Shown here: positions 50,577-60,689 of the stretch, in pieces
Numbering within the stretch: position 1 is the first letter of the stretch
Layout of the letters: each line of letters opens with the position of its first letter
NCBI GenBank assembly: GCA_025201845.1
Contig: MU603951.1
Location: forward strand, 17,235-81,234
Direction of reading: 5' to 3'
From: Martensiomyces pterosporus
Taxonomy: Eukaryota > Kickxellomycota > Kickxellomycetes > Kickxellales > Kickxellaceae
Length of the DNA stretch: 64,000 bases
Program-made: the position numbers and the translations under genes
Notes under the pieces: model-generated
Told to the model about the DNA's origin: nothing
The model's database searches: none
The model's input: the letters and a program-made list of their open reading frames with translations, nothing else

Positions 50577-53045
50577 ATGTCAGGCTTTTCGGACCTTGTT
50601 GGCACTGGCGCTGAATGTGGTCCAGGAAACTCTATGGGCGGGCTTATGAAGCAGTTCGACAAGGACCGCTCTCTTGAGCAGGCAAGTGCGCAGAGAACAT
50701 GCCGTTTTATGTTGCCGCGGTAATGGCTATTGGGCACTGGTATTTTGCCCTGTAATACTTTGCTAACAACGACGGCACCAACACCTTTCTTTCTTTCTTT
50801 CTTTCTTTGCTATTCTCTATCTATCTCGTAGGATCGGTTTGGCCCAGCTCAAGCAGGCTCGTCGAAGCAGGCTTTCCGCCAAACCTTCCGCCAAAATGGA
50901 CCTGTCGGCCCGCCCAATGCGATGGCCACCGAGTTCATGGCACAGGCGAACCGGACGCAGGGGCCAGGGTCATTCAGCTTTGCTGATATGCATCGCGAGC
51001 TCAGCGCAGCACATGCCAAGCCGGGTGTTGCTCCAGCAGACTGGTCGGCAGACTTTGCTCGTCACCAGGCTGCAAGCAGTGCGGGGGGTGCTCATGCCGA
51101 GTTTGAGCGCGCGTTCGCCAGGGCTGGAGCTGGCCCTGCACCTATGGCTCCAGCAGGCCCCATGCATATGCGCCCCATGGTTGGTGGTCCTATGGCTGGC
51201 CAATCCAACTGGGCTGAGCAGTTCCACCAGCCGGCTGCTGCCCATGCTGCAGCCACAGCCGCGGCACCAGCAGGGGCTGCTGTTGCGGCAGTGCGCCCTG
51301 ATCCTATGGCTATGGCATTCAACGAGGCTCGCATGTACTCGATGATGCCTGGTCCAAACGCGATGATGATTCCAAACATGGTGGCAGCGCAGCATGTGCA
51401 ACAGCAACAGCAGGTAGGTGGAGCAGCTCAGCAGCAGACACAGGGGGCTACAGCTGAGAATGCTGCTGCGGAAGTTGATGATGATCTAGCCAAGACGGCA
51501 GCCCAAATCCTCGACTCTGTGCGTGGCTCTGCTAACCCAAAGTTTAAAAACTCCGAGTTCTTCTCCTTCATGCAACAACTTGCCGACGGACAGGCCACAA
51601 TCAGCGGCGACAAGGTGGTTACTAGCGACAAGGGCAAGCAGGCCGACCAGCAAGGCATCGCAGCGGCCAGCGGCCCCACATGGGCCACTGAGTTTGAGAA
51701 GCGTGCCGACGAACTGATGAACCGCGAGTCTGCACAAAAGGCCGATGAGCAGACACCGCGGGATGGCAAGATATTCTCTGAGGAATTTGCGCGTGGGCTG
51801 GAGCGCAACTGGGCGGAGGAGTTTGAGCAGACACTTGACGGGCCGCTCAACGAATCTGCAGTCAGCGGCCATCCCCAGGACATGGACCTGAAGCTCGACC
51901 AGCCTAGCAGCGAGTTTATCCATGGAGAGGCCGACAAGGACTGGCTGGAGCAGTTCAAGGACAGCATCCAGCCTATGCTGAGCGAGCAGGATCGCGAGTG
52001 GCTGGACACGCAGAAGGAGTGGGAGACCTTGAACACGCTGGAGGCCTCTTATCGAGCAACAGATCCGGAGCTCAACATCTACCGCTTCCAGCACGACAAC
52101 TACTACGCAAGTCTGTCACCCGCTGAGCTCAAGGACACGATCCAGCATATGAAGCAAAGCCCAGAATCAACCAGCCTTGGAGACGCGATCCTTGCGCTTG
52201 AGACCAGCGTCACGCAAACCCCACAGGATGCCGAAATGTGGCTGCTGCTGGGCTTGAAGCAGCAAGAGAACGAGCAAGAGCAGGCAGCCATCGCAGCCCT
52301 GCGCAAGGCGATCTCGCTTGACCCCAACGCGCTGGATGCCCACCTTGCTCTGGCCGTGTCATATACCAACGAGGGCTACCAGATGGACGCCTACGACGAG
52401 CTCCACGAGTGGATTGCTCGCCACGACAGGTACAAGTCGCTGGTCCCTGCCACAGCACCAGAGAACATGGCCAAGAGCGAGACGCGCAAAAACTATGTCC
52501 AGGATCTCTATATCCAAGCTGCTCGCATGTCGCCTGGACAGGACTGGGATCCAGATGTTCAGATCGCGCTGGGTGTTCTGTTCAACATCTCTTCCGAGTA
52601 CGACAAGGCAGTGGACTGCTTCAACGCTGCGTTGTCGAAGCGCCCTGACGACTATATCCTCTGGAACCGGCTGGGTGCCACCCAGGCACACATTGGAAAC
52701 AACAAGGAGGCCACATCTGCATATTTCCGTGCCCTTGAGCTGCAGCCCAGCTTTATCCGTGCTCGCTACAACCTCTCTTTGGCCTCGACAAACATGGGCC
52801 AGCACAGAGAGGCCGCAGAAAACTGCCTCATCGCTCTCTCGCTCCAGCAGCGCGAGCTCCAGACCATGGGAGACAAGGGCAAGGCCGCACACATGGACAC
52901 CACTGGGTTTTTGCCTGCTGGTGGCATGAGCACAACGATCTGGAATGCGCTGCAGCTCTCAATGTATATGCTTGGTGAGCCCAAGCTTGCTGAGGCCTGC
53001 GAGAGGCAGGACCTCGAAGCCTTCCGCTCCAAGTTTGATTTTTAG
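50577..53045 (+). CDS. PEX5: PEX5, peroxisomal PTS1 receptor, with a GC-AG intron
   Basis: The model is join(50577..50681,50832..53045), 772 residues. Exon 1 encodes MSGFSDLVGTGAECGPGNSM and ends RSLEQ. Exon 2 resumes DRFGPAQAG. The N-terminal Cys (residue 14) is the conserved monoubiquitination site used for receptor recycling. At least five W-x3-F/Y pentapeptides that bind PEX14/PEX13 are visible: WSADF near 106, WAEQF near 162, WATEF near 318, WAEEF near 361 and WLEQF near 406. The C-terminal half is a TPR array (WLLLGLKQQENEQEQAAIAA, ALGVLFNISSEYDKAVDCF, LWNRLGATQAHIGNNKEATS) that reads PTS1 tripeptides. The intron donor is GC rather than GT. Without this splice the conserved Cys segment would be lost. 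Confidence 0.93.
50682..50831 (+). other. GC-AG intron in PEX5
   Basis: This 150 bp intron starts GCAAGT after CAG, has CTAAC at 50762-50766 as branch point, a (TTTC)n polypyrimidine tract at about 50787-50808, and ends TCGTAG. No GT donor nearby restores the frame. Confidence 0.85.
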
Positions 53046-53302
53046 CTGCTTTTCGACGACAGGAAGTGCAGCAGCCCATTAAAAAAAACTCGCATGTTCT
53101 TTGGCTGGAAGCTGCCTGAAAGGGGCTCTGGTGGCCACGTGCAGACGCCCAAAAATGGCTCCGGCAGCAGTGGCTAAAACACACCAGGTGGCAAAAGTGG
53201 GCCTGCCGCGTCTTGGATCTGTCCACATCCAGCCGACTCTCCACGGCCACTACCACCTCCACCGACTTTCCGCCAATATATGCTTATTTTTTAACACTCA
53301 GA

Positions 53303-54259
53303 ATGGATGAAATCAAGGCATATGACATCGGGGCGCTCAAGATCAATCCCGGACCTGTGCTGGATTCGTGTGACAAGCGGGTGGCATGCAGCGGGTGCGG
53401 GAAGAAGGTCAAGTTCTTCTGCTATCACTGCCACAAAGCAACTGAAGAGCTCGAAGGCAGGATCCCCCACATCCGGCTTCCTTTCAAGCTGAGTGTAGTG
53501 AAGCATGCTAACGAGCTCGATGGCAAGTCAACCGCCATCCATTCAAAGATCGTTGCCCCCGAGGATGTCGAGATCATTTCATACTCTGAAACTGCTCTCA
53601 GCGAGATTGATGCTGAGCGCACAGTTCTGCTGTTTCCAGGACCGGTAAGCAAGATTCTGTCAGCTAGCTACCCGTGAAGGCACTTGCCTTTCTTTGAATG
53701 CACCAGCATACGTCTGATCTGCCGCAGGCTCTCCTGCGTTGTGCTTCCCTGCAATTGAATGTAGGATGCGAAGGATATCGCTGAGGTCGATCGGAAGACA
53801 TTTGATCGAGCAGTCGTCATTGATGGCACTTGGGCGCAGGCAAAGTCAATGGTACGCAACAATCCGAAGCTGACCAAACTGCAAAAGGTCACGATCAAGC
53901 CAAGAAAAACAAGGTTCTGGCGGTACCAAAATGTCGACGACAGCTATCTGGCCACGATAGAGGCAATCTATTTCCTTTACCGCGACAGCGTGGGCGATGG
54001 GTACTGCGGCGAGCACGATGCGCTTATGTACTTTTTCAAGTATTTCTACGACTTTATTCAGAGCGAGTACGCGGCGATGCCGCACAAGAAGTTCAACACC
54101 AGACACCAAAAGGACTACATCGCCTACGAGACCGCGGCCCCTCATCCTGGATCAAGACAGGACAAGCGCGACACGACAGCAAAGGTCAGCTTTGATTTTG
54201 ACCACTTGCCGCTGGACGAGATGCTCCAAAACCTGACATCGGAGCCGGGCCGAGAGTAA
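53303..54259 (+). CDS. DTWD1-like: DTWD1-type tRNA-uridine aminocarboxypropyltransferase (two exons)
   Basis: The model is join(53303..53644,53765..54259), 278 residues. The 120 bp intron (GTAAGC...GAATGTAG) interrupts LLFPGP and AKDIAEVDRKTF in phase 0. An N-terminal cysteine cluster CSGCGKKVKFFCYHC looks like a zinc-binding site. The DTW domain includes SKIVAPEDVEIISY, the hallmark VVIDGTWAQAKSM (D-x-T-W), PRKTRFWRYQ, and LATIEAIYFLYRD. DTW-domain enzymes transfer the 3-amino-3-carboxypropyl group of S-adenosylmethionine to uridine in tRNA (acp3U, position 20 for DTWD1-type). The C-terminus is charged and ends SEPGRE. It converges with GAR transformylase, 157 bp apart. Confidence 0.9.
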
Positions 54260-54416
54260 AAAAAAAAGGTAGAATTGTCGTTTTTCAGCGTTTCTTTGCA
54301 TGGAGTTTATGTAGAACCAAAGCAGGGTAGCTGTTAACCATGCACATGTGCTCAGCGGCACAACAAACACATGCCGCGCGTCATATAGCTAAATTGGAGA
54401 AGGATGTGGGCCATTT

Positions 54417-55028
54417 CTACAAAGGACTGAGCCCCTTGTCGAGCACAAGCTTGACCGCCTTGGGCAGGATCTGGTGCTCAACGACGTGGATCCTGTCTTC
54501 AAGCATCTCGAGTGTGTCGCCCTCGACGCATGGCACTTCCTGAGTCAGAATGGGCTGGCCCTTGTCGACCTCTGGGATCACAAAGTGGACCATCGCACCG
54601 GTTCTTGTTCTCTGCCCGGCCTTGAACTCATCATACGCACGGTCTATCGCATGTGCGCCCTCGAGCTCGCCAGGGAGTGCTGGGTGCAAGTTGATGATCT
54701 TGCCCTTGAACTTGTCGACGAATGACGGCGAGAGGATGTGCATCCAGCCAGCAAGCACAACTAGATCAGGGCTGACTGTCGAAGCAATGTGCTCAGCCAG
54801 GTCGCGGTCAAAGTCCTCGCGCGTCTTTCCAGAGTCCTTGTACTCCTTGAGTGTCCTGACATGAGTTGGAATCGAGGCGTCGGCCGCACGCACAAGCCCG
54901 TATGCCTTCTTCTTGTTGCTCACGACAAGAGCGATGGTGCCGCCAAGCTGGCCCTGCTTCTCTGCATCGATAAGCGCCTGCAGGTTGGTTCCGCTGCCAG
55001 AGATTAGAACGACAATCGTTTTCGCCAT
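54417..55028 (-). CDS. ADE8: Phosphoribosylglycinamide formyltransferase (GAR transformylase)
   Basis: The protein has 203 residues from ATG 55028. It transfers a formyl group from 10-formyltetrahydrofolate to GAR, the third step of purine synthesis. Motifs: VVLISGSGTNLQALIDA (phosphate loop) at the N-terminus, LVVLAGWMHILS, and the catalytic site INLHPALPG with Asn-His, later VIPEVDKGQPILTQEV with the catalytic Asp region. The length equals stand-alone Ade8 and the bacterial PurN enzyme, so it is not fused to GARS or AIRS as in animals. The usual folate-site residues around HPALPG are intact. It is divergent from mitochondrial EF-Ts across about 700 bp. Confidence 0.95.
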   Translation of the reverse strand: MAKTIVVLISGSGTNLQALIDAEKQGQLGGTIALVVSNKKKAYGLVRAADASIPTHVRTLKEYKDSGKTREDFDRDLAEHIASTVSPDLVVLAGWMHILSPSFVDKFKGKIINLHPALPGELEGAHAIDRAYDEFKAGQRTRTGAMVHFVIPEVDKGQPILTQEVPCVEGDTLEMLEDRIHVVEHQILPKAVKLVLDKGLSPL

Positions 55029-55729
55029 TTCCACGGAATGAAGTTAAATAGGCGCACGGGTAGGGGTAATAACGAATAGAGCGAAAAAGTAACAAGTGTG
55101 CGTGTTAGCAAGGGAGCGAAAAGGGCGATAGTGTTGTAGAGTTCCAGAGGGTTGGAGAAAATAGGAGTTTATTCAACACTGCTGGATCAATGGGCTCCAG
55201 CAGCGAGGGGGGGTTTAAATGGTCTACAGAACGCTTGCTAGCCGCAGTGCAAACTGGGTCACTGTGCTGGCCGTTGGGGGTGCGAGTAAGTGCTCGGTAT
55301 TTCAGTGCTTGGCGCTGTAGATCCTTGCGCCTGTTTTTCGCGCCGGTTGCGCTTTCGCGCCGCTGCACGTCTTTCAGCTGGCGAGCGCTTTCCGCGTCTC
55401 CACGGCCTTGCAACAATAGGGCTCCCACGGCTGCTGGCTGGCCACGCCTGATTACAGCGTGGCTCGTCGGCTGCTTCCTGCGGCGCGGCTCAGACTCGAT
55501 TGATGCGAGCGGTGAGCGCGATAAGGCGCGCCGGGTTCTTGCCTCAGCAGACGAACCGCTCTCCTCGCATTTGCTCTCTCTTTGGCCCTGCTTTCTCAGG
55601 CTTACTCTGTTGGTCTCGTTGCCCGCATTCTTGTAGGACGCACCAATTGCCTTTGCATCCTCAACACCCCTTACCGGACGCATACCTTTTGTCCTTTCCT
55701 ATCACCAAACGAACTCGGCATATAGTATC
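55029..55729. other. Divergent region, ADE8 / EF-Ts
   Basis: This 701 bp has overlapping long frames on both strands: 192 codons minus (55105-55683) and 148 codons plus (55190-55636). Neither shows a motif, both are Arg/Ala/Ser-biased, and each overlaps the other, so at most one could be real. Confidence 0.45.
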
Positions 55730-56749
55730 ATGTCAGCAGCAGTTGGTCTGCTTGTGCGCCGTGGCTACGGCTGCTCAGCACTGAGGGGCTGTGCCAGCAG
55801 CCTGCGCGCCTATACAACAAAAGTCGATATCAAGGCCCTGAAGAGGCTGCGCGAGCTCAACCCCGTGTCGATCAGCAAGGCAAAGGACGCGCTGGTGAGC
55901 TCTGAAAACGACATCGACAAGGCGCTGGAGTGGCTCGAGAAGGATGCCTTGAAGTCTGGTGCAAAGAAGGCAGAGAAGGTCAAGGACCGCGTGGCCTGTG
56001 AGGGTGCTGTTGCTGTTCATGTCAACGACTCGCTGACGGCAGCGTCGATCGTGGAGCTTGGGTGCGAGACTGATTTTGTTGCACGCAATGCGTCGTTTGT
56101 GGATCTGGCGTCAGGGATCGCAGAGTCTGGCATGGCCTTTTCCAAGAGCTCGGCCGAAAGGGCGGTGCTTGCGGACATCGAGGTCAGCGAGCTTTCGGCG
56201 CAGATGCTGGGTGAGCGAACCGTTGCCGACACTGTCACTGAAACCATCGGCCGGCTGGGAGAAAACATTGTCCTGCGTAGAGCAGCTGCTGTTGGATCGA
56301 CGGGTGGCAGCAGCAGCACTGTCATTAGCGGCTATGTCCACGGCAGCGTCTCGGGCAGCTCCAGCAGCGCCTCGGCGGGCAAAATCGGTGGGCTTGTGGC
56401 TGTCGAGTGCACGGCGCAGAGCGACGACCACCGCAAGACTCTGAGCCAGCTCACTCGCCGTCTTGCGCAGCAGGTTGTTGGCTATGCTCCACGCTATACC
56501 ACCCTCGATCAATGGCGCGCTGCCAGGGCTGCAGGCATCGAGGGCTCCGAGGAGCCCGACGTGTCCGTGTTGGAGTCCCAGCAGTTCCTGTTTGGTGGAG
56601 GCACTGTGTCAGAGGTCCTTGCCAAGATATCGAAGGAAATCGGTGCGCCAGTGAGCATCTCGTCCTTTGTGCGCTACGAGCGCGGCGAGGGAATCGAGAA
56701 GCCCGCAAAGCCAGACTTTGCCGAAGAGGTCCGCCAGCAGCTTTCGTAA
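55730..56749 (+). CDS. TSFM: Mitochondrial elongation factor Ts
   Basis: This single exon encodes 339 residues. A basic, Ala/Ser-rich leader (MSAAVGLLVRRGYGCSALRG) is a probable mitochondrial presequence. The UBA-like N-domain follows as LKRLRELNPVSISKAKDALV and DIDKALEWLEKD. The EF-Ts signature is clear in VELGCETDFVARN. The core domains include GRLGENIVLRRAA, GGLVAVECTAQSD, LTRRLAQQVVGYAPRY and the closing SFVRYERGEGIEK. It is the guanine nucleotide exchange factor for mitochondrial EF-Tu. Saccharomyces lacks EF-Ts, so its presence is informative about lineage. The start is the first ATG, after a short leader containing TATAGTATC. Confidence 0.93.
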   Translation: MSAAVGLLVRRGYGCSALRGCASSLRAYTTKVDIKALKRLRELNPVSISKAKDALVSSENDIDKALEWLEKDALKSGAKKAEKVKDRVACEGAVAVHVNDSLTAASIVELGCETDFVARNASFVDLASGIAESGMAFSKSSAERAVLADIEVSELSAQMLGERTVADTVTETIGRLGENIVLRRAAAVGSTGGSSSTVISGYVHGSVSGSSSSASAGKIGGLVAVECTAQSDDHRKTLSQLTRRLAQQVVGYAPRYTTLDQWRAARAAGIEGSEEPDVSVLESQQFLFGGGTVSEVLAKISKEIGAPVSISSFVRYERGEGIEKPAKPDFAEEVRQQLS

Positions 56750-57019
56750 TGCACCGCTGGATTTTGCTGCTGCCTCCATTGGCAGAGGCAGCAAAGCACG
56801 CGCTACTGCTGCTGAGCCCCTGTCCTCTTAAAACAGCGCGCTTGTTTTAGCCCTTTGATTCAGTTCCTTTTTCTGCTCTCTTTCCTTTCTTCCAGCAACA
56901 AAATCATTCCCGTTCGACTCTGGAGATTCGCTGGCTGCTGTCTTGCAGTGCTGTCTACTCTTTCTTTCCTCCGTGCACTTCTCTGCTAGACACAGCCATG
57001 CACAGCTGTTGTTTGGATA

Positions 57020-58783
57020 ATGGACCAAGCTGACAGCACAGAAACTGGCGCACAGCCACCATACCATAAAGGCACCGAGAATACGGACGCTTTGCTCGAC
57101 TGCCAGGGCCGGAGTCTGAGCGGCATTTCTTTCAGCAGCAATGGCGGGGCCGGCCTTGGCTACAGCGATGGGCGGGCGGAAGACGACAGCAGCGACGATA
57201 ACGACGAGGCAGGCGCGTTTTTCAGCGAGCAGGCGTTCATGCCGGTATTCACCAGAAAGCGCACAGCGTCCACGCAAGCGCTGCATGGGTTCAACATCGT
57301 TTCATCGTTTGACTCGCGCCAGGACGACCACGATGCGTATCTGAGCTCGAGCTATCACGGGGATGAGCATCTGGGAGCTGGTCATTCTGGCCAGGCTTCT
57401 GGTAGCTTGCTTTGGGACTCGTTGGAAACCAACGCGGGATACCTGGAAAGCAGCAAAAGCGATGTTGGCGGCCGCGGTGATTACCACAGCGCCCTTGGTG
57501 TGTCGACAAAGCCACCGCCAAGCGTCATGTCTGGCGGGCTCGTCACATCGGCGTCGGACTCGTCTACACTTGCTCTCGCTGAGCATTCTCAGGCGAGCGT
57601 GGCCTGTGCAGCGGATGCTCCGAGAGACGATGGGTGGCTGCTTCCAGAGGCTGCTGGTGGCGGCGGGAGTAGCCTGCACAGATCAGTGCAGCTGGTGCCC
57701 TCGTCAGAATCTGTGCCCAAGGGCGCCACTGTTTTCTGGTTTCGCAGGCATGGGTTCGAGCGGCCTTGGGATCCGCTCTTTGTCGTCAACTGGCTCGTGG
57801 TTGCGGTTCTGGCCATGGTCTTCAACACAGCCCAGGTGCTGTACTTAAGAGTGGCTGACAGCAGCAGTGCTGCGCTCTGGCAAGCAGTGCTCATAGTCGG
57901 CTTGCTGCTGACTTTGCTTACAGTTGTGCTGAACGTGTGGACGTCGTTGCGCTGTGTCGAGGCTCCAGAAGTCAGGTCCGCAACGCGGGCCATGTCGGGC
58001 GATGCACCAGCTGTTAGCCGAAACCCCGACTATGTCTTTGAGCGCGGTGTCCCTGTCATCGACTCTTTGGCAAGTGCATGCAACGTGTGCAATGCTCTCG
58101 TAAACCCAGGCACCCGCCACTGCAAGCGCTGCAACAAATGCGTCGGTGGATACGACCACCATTGCCGCTGGCTGAACACCTGCATAGGGTCTGGCAACTA
58201 CAGGCTGTTTTTCGCGTTCCTTACGACGGCCCTGATCCACACAGGTCTTATACTAGCATGTGCAGCCCGTGTGGCATGCAGTGCTGGATGGGACAACCAG
58301 CACTTCCGGGAAACGCTGTGGAAGGCAATTGGCGCCCCACTGCCACCTGCATCATCGCCTGCATTGCAAGCAGTCACTGCAGTGTTTCTTCTCCTGCTGG
58401 CGCTGTACATTATTGCCACTCTGGCTGTCATGCTCGGATTATCTCTGCTGCTGGGGTTCCACATTCGCCTGTGGTGGTACGGCATGCGGACGGTCGACTA
58501 TCTGGCGCACCCACGGGCGCTGCGCGGAAACATGTCTTGGTTTCAAGCGACGCGGCGATACAGAAGCCTGCGCAGCACACCACCACACCGCTCCAGCTCT
58601 GATGCCCCGCGTCGCATACTGCGCTCTCCATCGCCGTCGTCTGTGTTCTCGTCGCCAAGTAGCATCGTATCCTCCGCAACGGCCGCCGCCGGTGTTCTCC
58701 CGGGCATTGGGTGTCTGCCGGCGGATGGCATTACACTGGTCGTTGGTTCTGGCGAGTCCGTGATATCGCCTAGCACCCCCTGA
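57020..58783 (+). CDS. DHHC-type protein S-palmitoyltransferase
   Basis: The protein has 587 residues. A long polar N-terminal region (about 1-240) is Ser/Gly/Asp-rich. Two membrane spans follow: LFVVNWLVVAVLAMVFNTAQ, then LWQAVLIVGLLLTLLTVVLN. The cysteine-rich DHHC domain has NALVNPGTRHCKRCNKCVGG and YDHHCRWLNTCIGSGNYR (DHHC at 379-382), with all zinc Cys/His present. Two more spans come next (FFAFLTTALIHTGLILACA and VFLLLLALYIIATLAVMLGL). A Ser-rich tail of about 90 residues ends the protein. DHHC enzymes add palmitate to cysteines of membrane-linked proteins. The four-span layout with a long N-terminus resembles ZDHHC1/11-type members, which also begin with a polar region. The orthologue cannot be fixed from the sequence. 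Confidence 0.92.
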   Translation: MDQADSTETGAQPPYHKGTENTDALLDCQGRSLSGISFSSNGGAGLGYSDGRAEDDSSDDNDEAGAFFSEQAFMPVFTRKRTASTQALHGFNIVSSFDSRQDDHDAYLSSSYHGDEHLGAGHSGQASGSLLWDSLETNAGYLESSKSDVGGRGDYHSALGVSTKPPPSVMSGGLVTSASDSSTLALAEHSQASVACAADAPRDDGWLLPEAAGGGGSSLHRSVQLVPSSESVPKGATVFWFRRHGFERPWDPLFVVNWLVVAVLAMVFNTAQVLYLRVADSSSAALWQAVLIVGLLLTLLTVVLNVWTSLRCVEAPEVRSATRAMSGDAPAVSRNPDYVFERGVPVIDSLASACNVCNALVNPGTRHCKRCNKCVGGYDHHCRWLNTCIGSGNYRLFFAFLTTALIHTGLILACAARVACSAGWDNQHFRETLWKAIGAPLPPASSPALQAVTAVFLLLLALYIIATLAVMLGLSLLLGFHIRLWWYGMRTVDYLAHPRALRGNMSWFQATRRYRSLRSTPPHRSSSDAPRRILRSPSPSSVFSSPSSIVSSATAAAGVLPGIGCLPADGITLVVGSGESVISPSTP

Positions 58784-58983
58784 ACCAAGTCAAGACCTTG
58801 CACTTACACTCACAGATGCATTTTTCTTTGTGTAGCACAACTACTGCCAAATCACCATGTATGCATTGTCACGTTTCATCCGAGCACTGGGCCCGTAAAC
58901 GCAGAGCTTGGGTGCACCGGCTATATAGATAAATTGTGTTTTTTTTTTGGCGGAGTGCAAACCGCCTAAGAAAACTGAGTACT

Positions 58984-59997
58984 ATGCTCATCGCGCCGCC
59001 CTTCATACTGCCCACACCATCCATACCCTTCACATCCTCCCTACCCTGCACCTACATGCTGCCATCTAGAAACCGCGTGCAGCCAAAAAGGTTGAAAGAA
59101 CCCAAATCAGTTGCGCTTTCTCCAGCACCCGTTCTAAGTAGCAACAGCAAAAGGCAATATGCAGACCAGAAACAACCTGAGAGACACGGCAGTCGGCCGA
59201 CAGTGCCAGATCAAGCTCGCACCGATAGTACGCCAAAGCAAGGACGGTCCATAGTAGCGGATGCCTCCAAGACAGCATCGAGCGGCTCGCCAGTAAATAG
59301 CACCATTGGCACCTGTGCAAGCTCTGACACTGCTGCAGGCGTGCTGGCAGGCGAAACGCAGGGCGAGCAGTACACTTACATCACAGACGAGAATGGCTAC
59401 ACTTGGCTGTACAACACGATCTATGGACAGTACTACTACTACGATGGGTCGCTTGGGACATACGTGCCTTATTCGCAGGGTGGAGAGTTTCTGGGTGCAG
59501 GTGGCAGCAGCACTGGCACAGCCACAGCAGCAGCAGCAGCAGCAGCAGCAGAGACATCCCAAACCAAGGGCGGCGACGATGACGGCAAAAGCAGGCGGCC
59601 AAAGAAGCGGCGAGTCGTGCGTATGGCGGGCGGGCAGGTGTGGGAGGATGCAACATTGGACGAGTGGCCTACAAACGACTACCGCCTGTTTGCTGGCGAT
59701 CTGGGCCCCGAGGTAACGGGCGAGCTGCTGGAGCAGGCATTTGGAAAGTTCAGGTCCCTGCAGCGGACGCACGTGGTTGTAGACAACCGCACTGGAAAGA
59801 GCCGGGGCTACGGGTTCCTCAGCTTTGGCAACCCCGACGACTTTTTGGCTGCATGGAAAGAGTTTAATGGCAAGTATGTTGGCAGCCGACCGATCAAACT
59901 TCGCAAGAGCACGTGGAAGGACCGGAACGCCGACATCCGCAAGGTGAAGCGGCAAGACAAGCGGGCGTTTCTGGAGTACAAGCAGCACAAGCACTGA
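58984..59997 (+). CDS. RBM42-like: RBM42-type RNA-binding protein (single C-terminal RRM)
   Basis: Translation from ATG 58984 gives 337 residues. A polar, Tyr-rich central part (YTWLYNTIYGQYYYYDGS) and an Ala/Gln run (GCA array at 59527-59550) precede a KRRR-type basic patch. The RRM follows at about 234-312: RLFAGDLGPEVTGELLEQAF, GYGFLSFGNPDDFLAAW (RNP1), and the family-specific end NGKYVGSRPIKLRKSTWKDR. That ending, with a short Arg/Lys tail, identifies RBM42, a protein linked to spliceosomal tri-snRNP and mRNA storage in animals. RNP2 is LFAGDL. It converges with the Ctr transporter, 167 bp apart. A TATA-like TATATAG lies about 60 bp upstream. Confidence 0.88.
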   Translation: MLIAPPFILPTPSIPFTSSLPCTYMLPSRNRVQPKRLKEPKSVALSPAPVLSSNSKRQYADQKQPERHGSRPTVPDQARTDSTPKQGRSIVADASKTASSGSPVNSTIGTCASSDTAAGVLAGETQGEQYTYITDENGYTWLYNTIYGQYYYYDGSLGTYVPYSQGGEFLGAGGSSTGTATAAAAAAAAETSQTKGGDDDGKSRRPKKRRVVRMAGGQVWEDATLDEWPTNDYRLFAGDLGPEVTGELLEQAFGKFRSLQRTHVVVDNRTGKSRGYGFLSFGNPDDFLAAWKEFNGKYVGSRPIKLRKSTWKDRNADIRKVKRQDKRAFLEYKQHKH

Positions 59998-60164
59998 GCA
60001 TTGTTCGCATGTTATTTCTGGGCATGGGTGTACCACCGTTTATTTACTATATAATATAATGGCAGCAATAAAAGGGTGCGTTGTGACGGCACAATAGAGG
60101 AGGGACGCACTGGGCAGTAACAGCATTGTAAGCGTGGCAGGGATGATAGCCAAAGGAGCAAAGC

Positions 60165-60689
60165 CTAGCAGCAGGCCTCGCTGACATGCGAGGTTCCCGG
60201 AGGCAGCTTGTATCCGCTGGACAGAGTGTCGGGGGTCTTTATCTGCGAGAACCCAGCAGTGTCGTCCATGTCGCCGCCGGCCTGCTTCAGCCGGCGCATC
60301 ATGAGCCAATAGCGGATGGCCTCGACAAGTATTTGGCCGAGAGCAAGGCCAAGGATGATAATTAAAAACATGGGGATGTAGACGTTCATGATAGCAATCA
60401 TCAGAACATAGCGAATCAGTGTGACGACGAAGTAGAGGCAGGCGCGAGGAAATATCCTCCACGGCTGCCCGGGCTTGTCTCTGATGCTGTCGATGGCCAG
60501 CGCAAGCAGCCTTTCGACTATGCCCAGGACAATGAGGAAGAAGTACGCAAGGGCGAACTCATTGTCTTTCACGAGCATGTATGCCTTGAACACCAGGTTT
60601 AGGTAGACAGGCGAGAGCTCGTGGTTTGTGCGGGTAACCAGGTGCTGGTGGGCGTCCTGAAAGGAGCCAAGAAATGAGGCGGCAGACAT
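60165..60689 (-). CDS. Ctr-family copper transporter (short, no Met-rich ectodomain)
   Basis: The protein has 174 residues from ATG 60689. The N-terminus is short and has no methionine clusters. Three membrane spans are seen: LVFKAYMLVKDNEFALAYFF onward, then YFVVTLIRYVLMIAIMNVYI with the MxxxM copper motif MIAIM, and IPMFLIIILGLALGQILVEA with GxxxG. The combination MxxxM plus GxxxG is the Ctr signature. The cytoplasmic tail is polar and ends in Cys-Cys, which can bind copper in Ctr proteins. The absence of Met-rich extracellular motifs fits low-affinity or vacuolar/organelle copper exporters such as Ctr2-like members (inference). The open frame extends to 60875, but that part is not Ctr-like. 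Confidence 0.8.
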   Translation of the reverse strand: MSAASFLGSFQDAHQHLVTRTNHELSPVYLNLVFKAYMLVKDNEFALAYFFLIVLGIVERLLALAIDSIRDKPGQPWRIFPRACLYFVVTLIRYVLMIAIMNVYIPMFLIIILGLALGQILVEAIRYWLMMRRLKQAGGDMDDTAGFSQIKTPDTLSSGYKLPPGTSHVSEACC

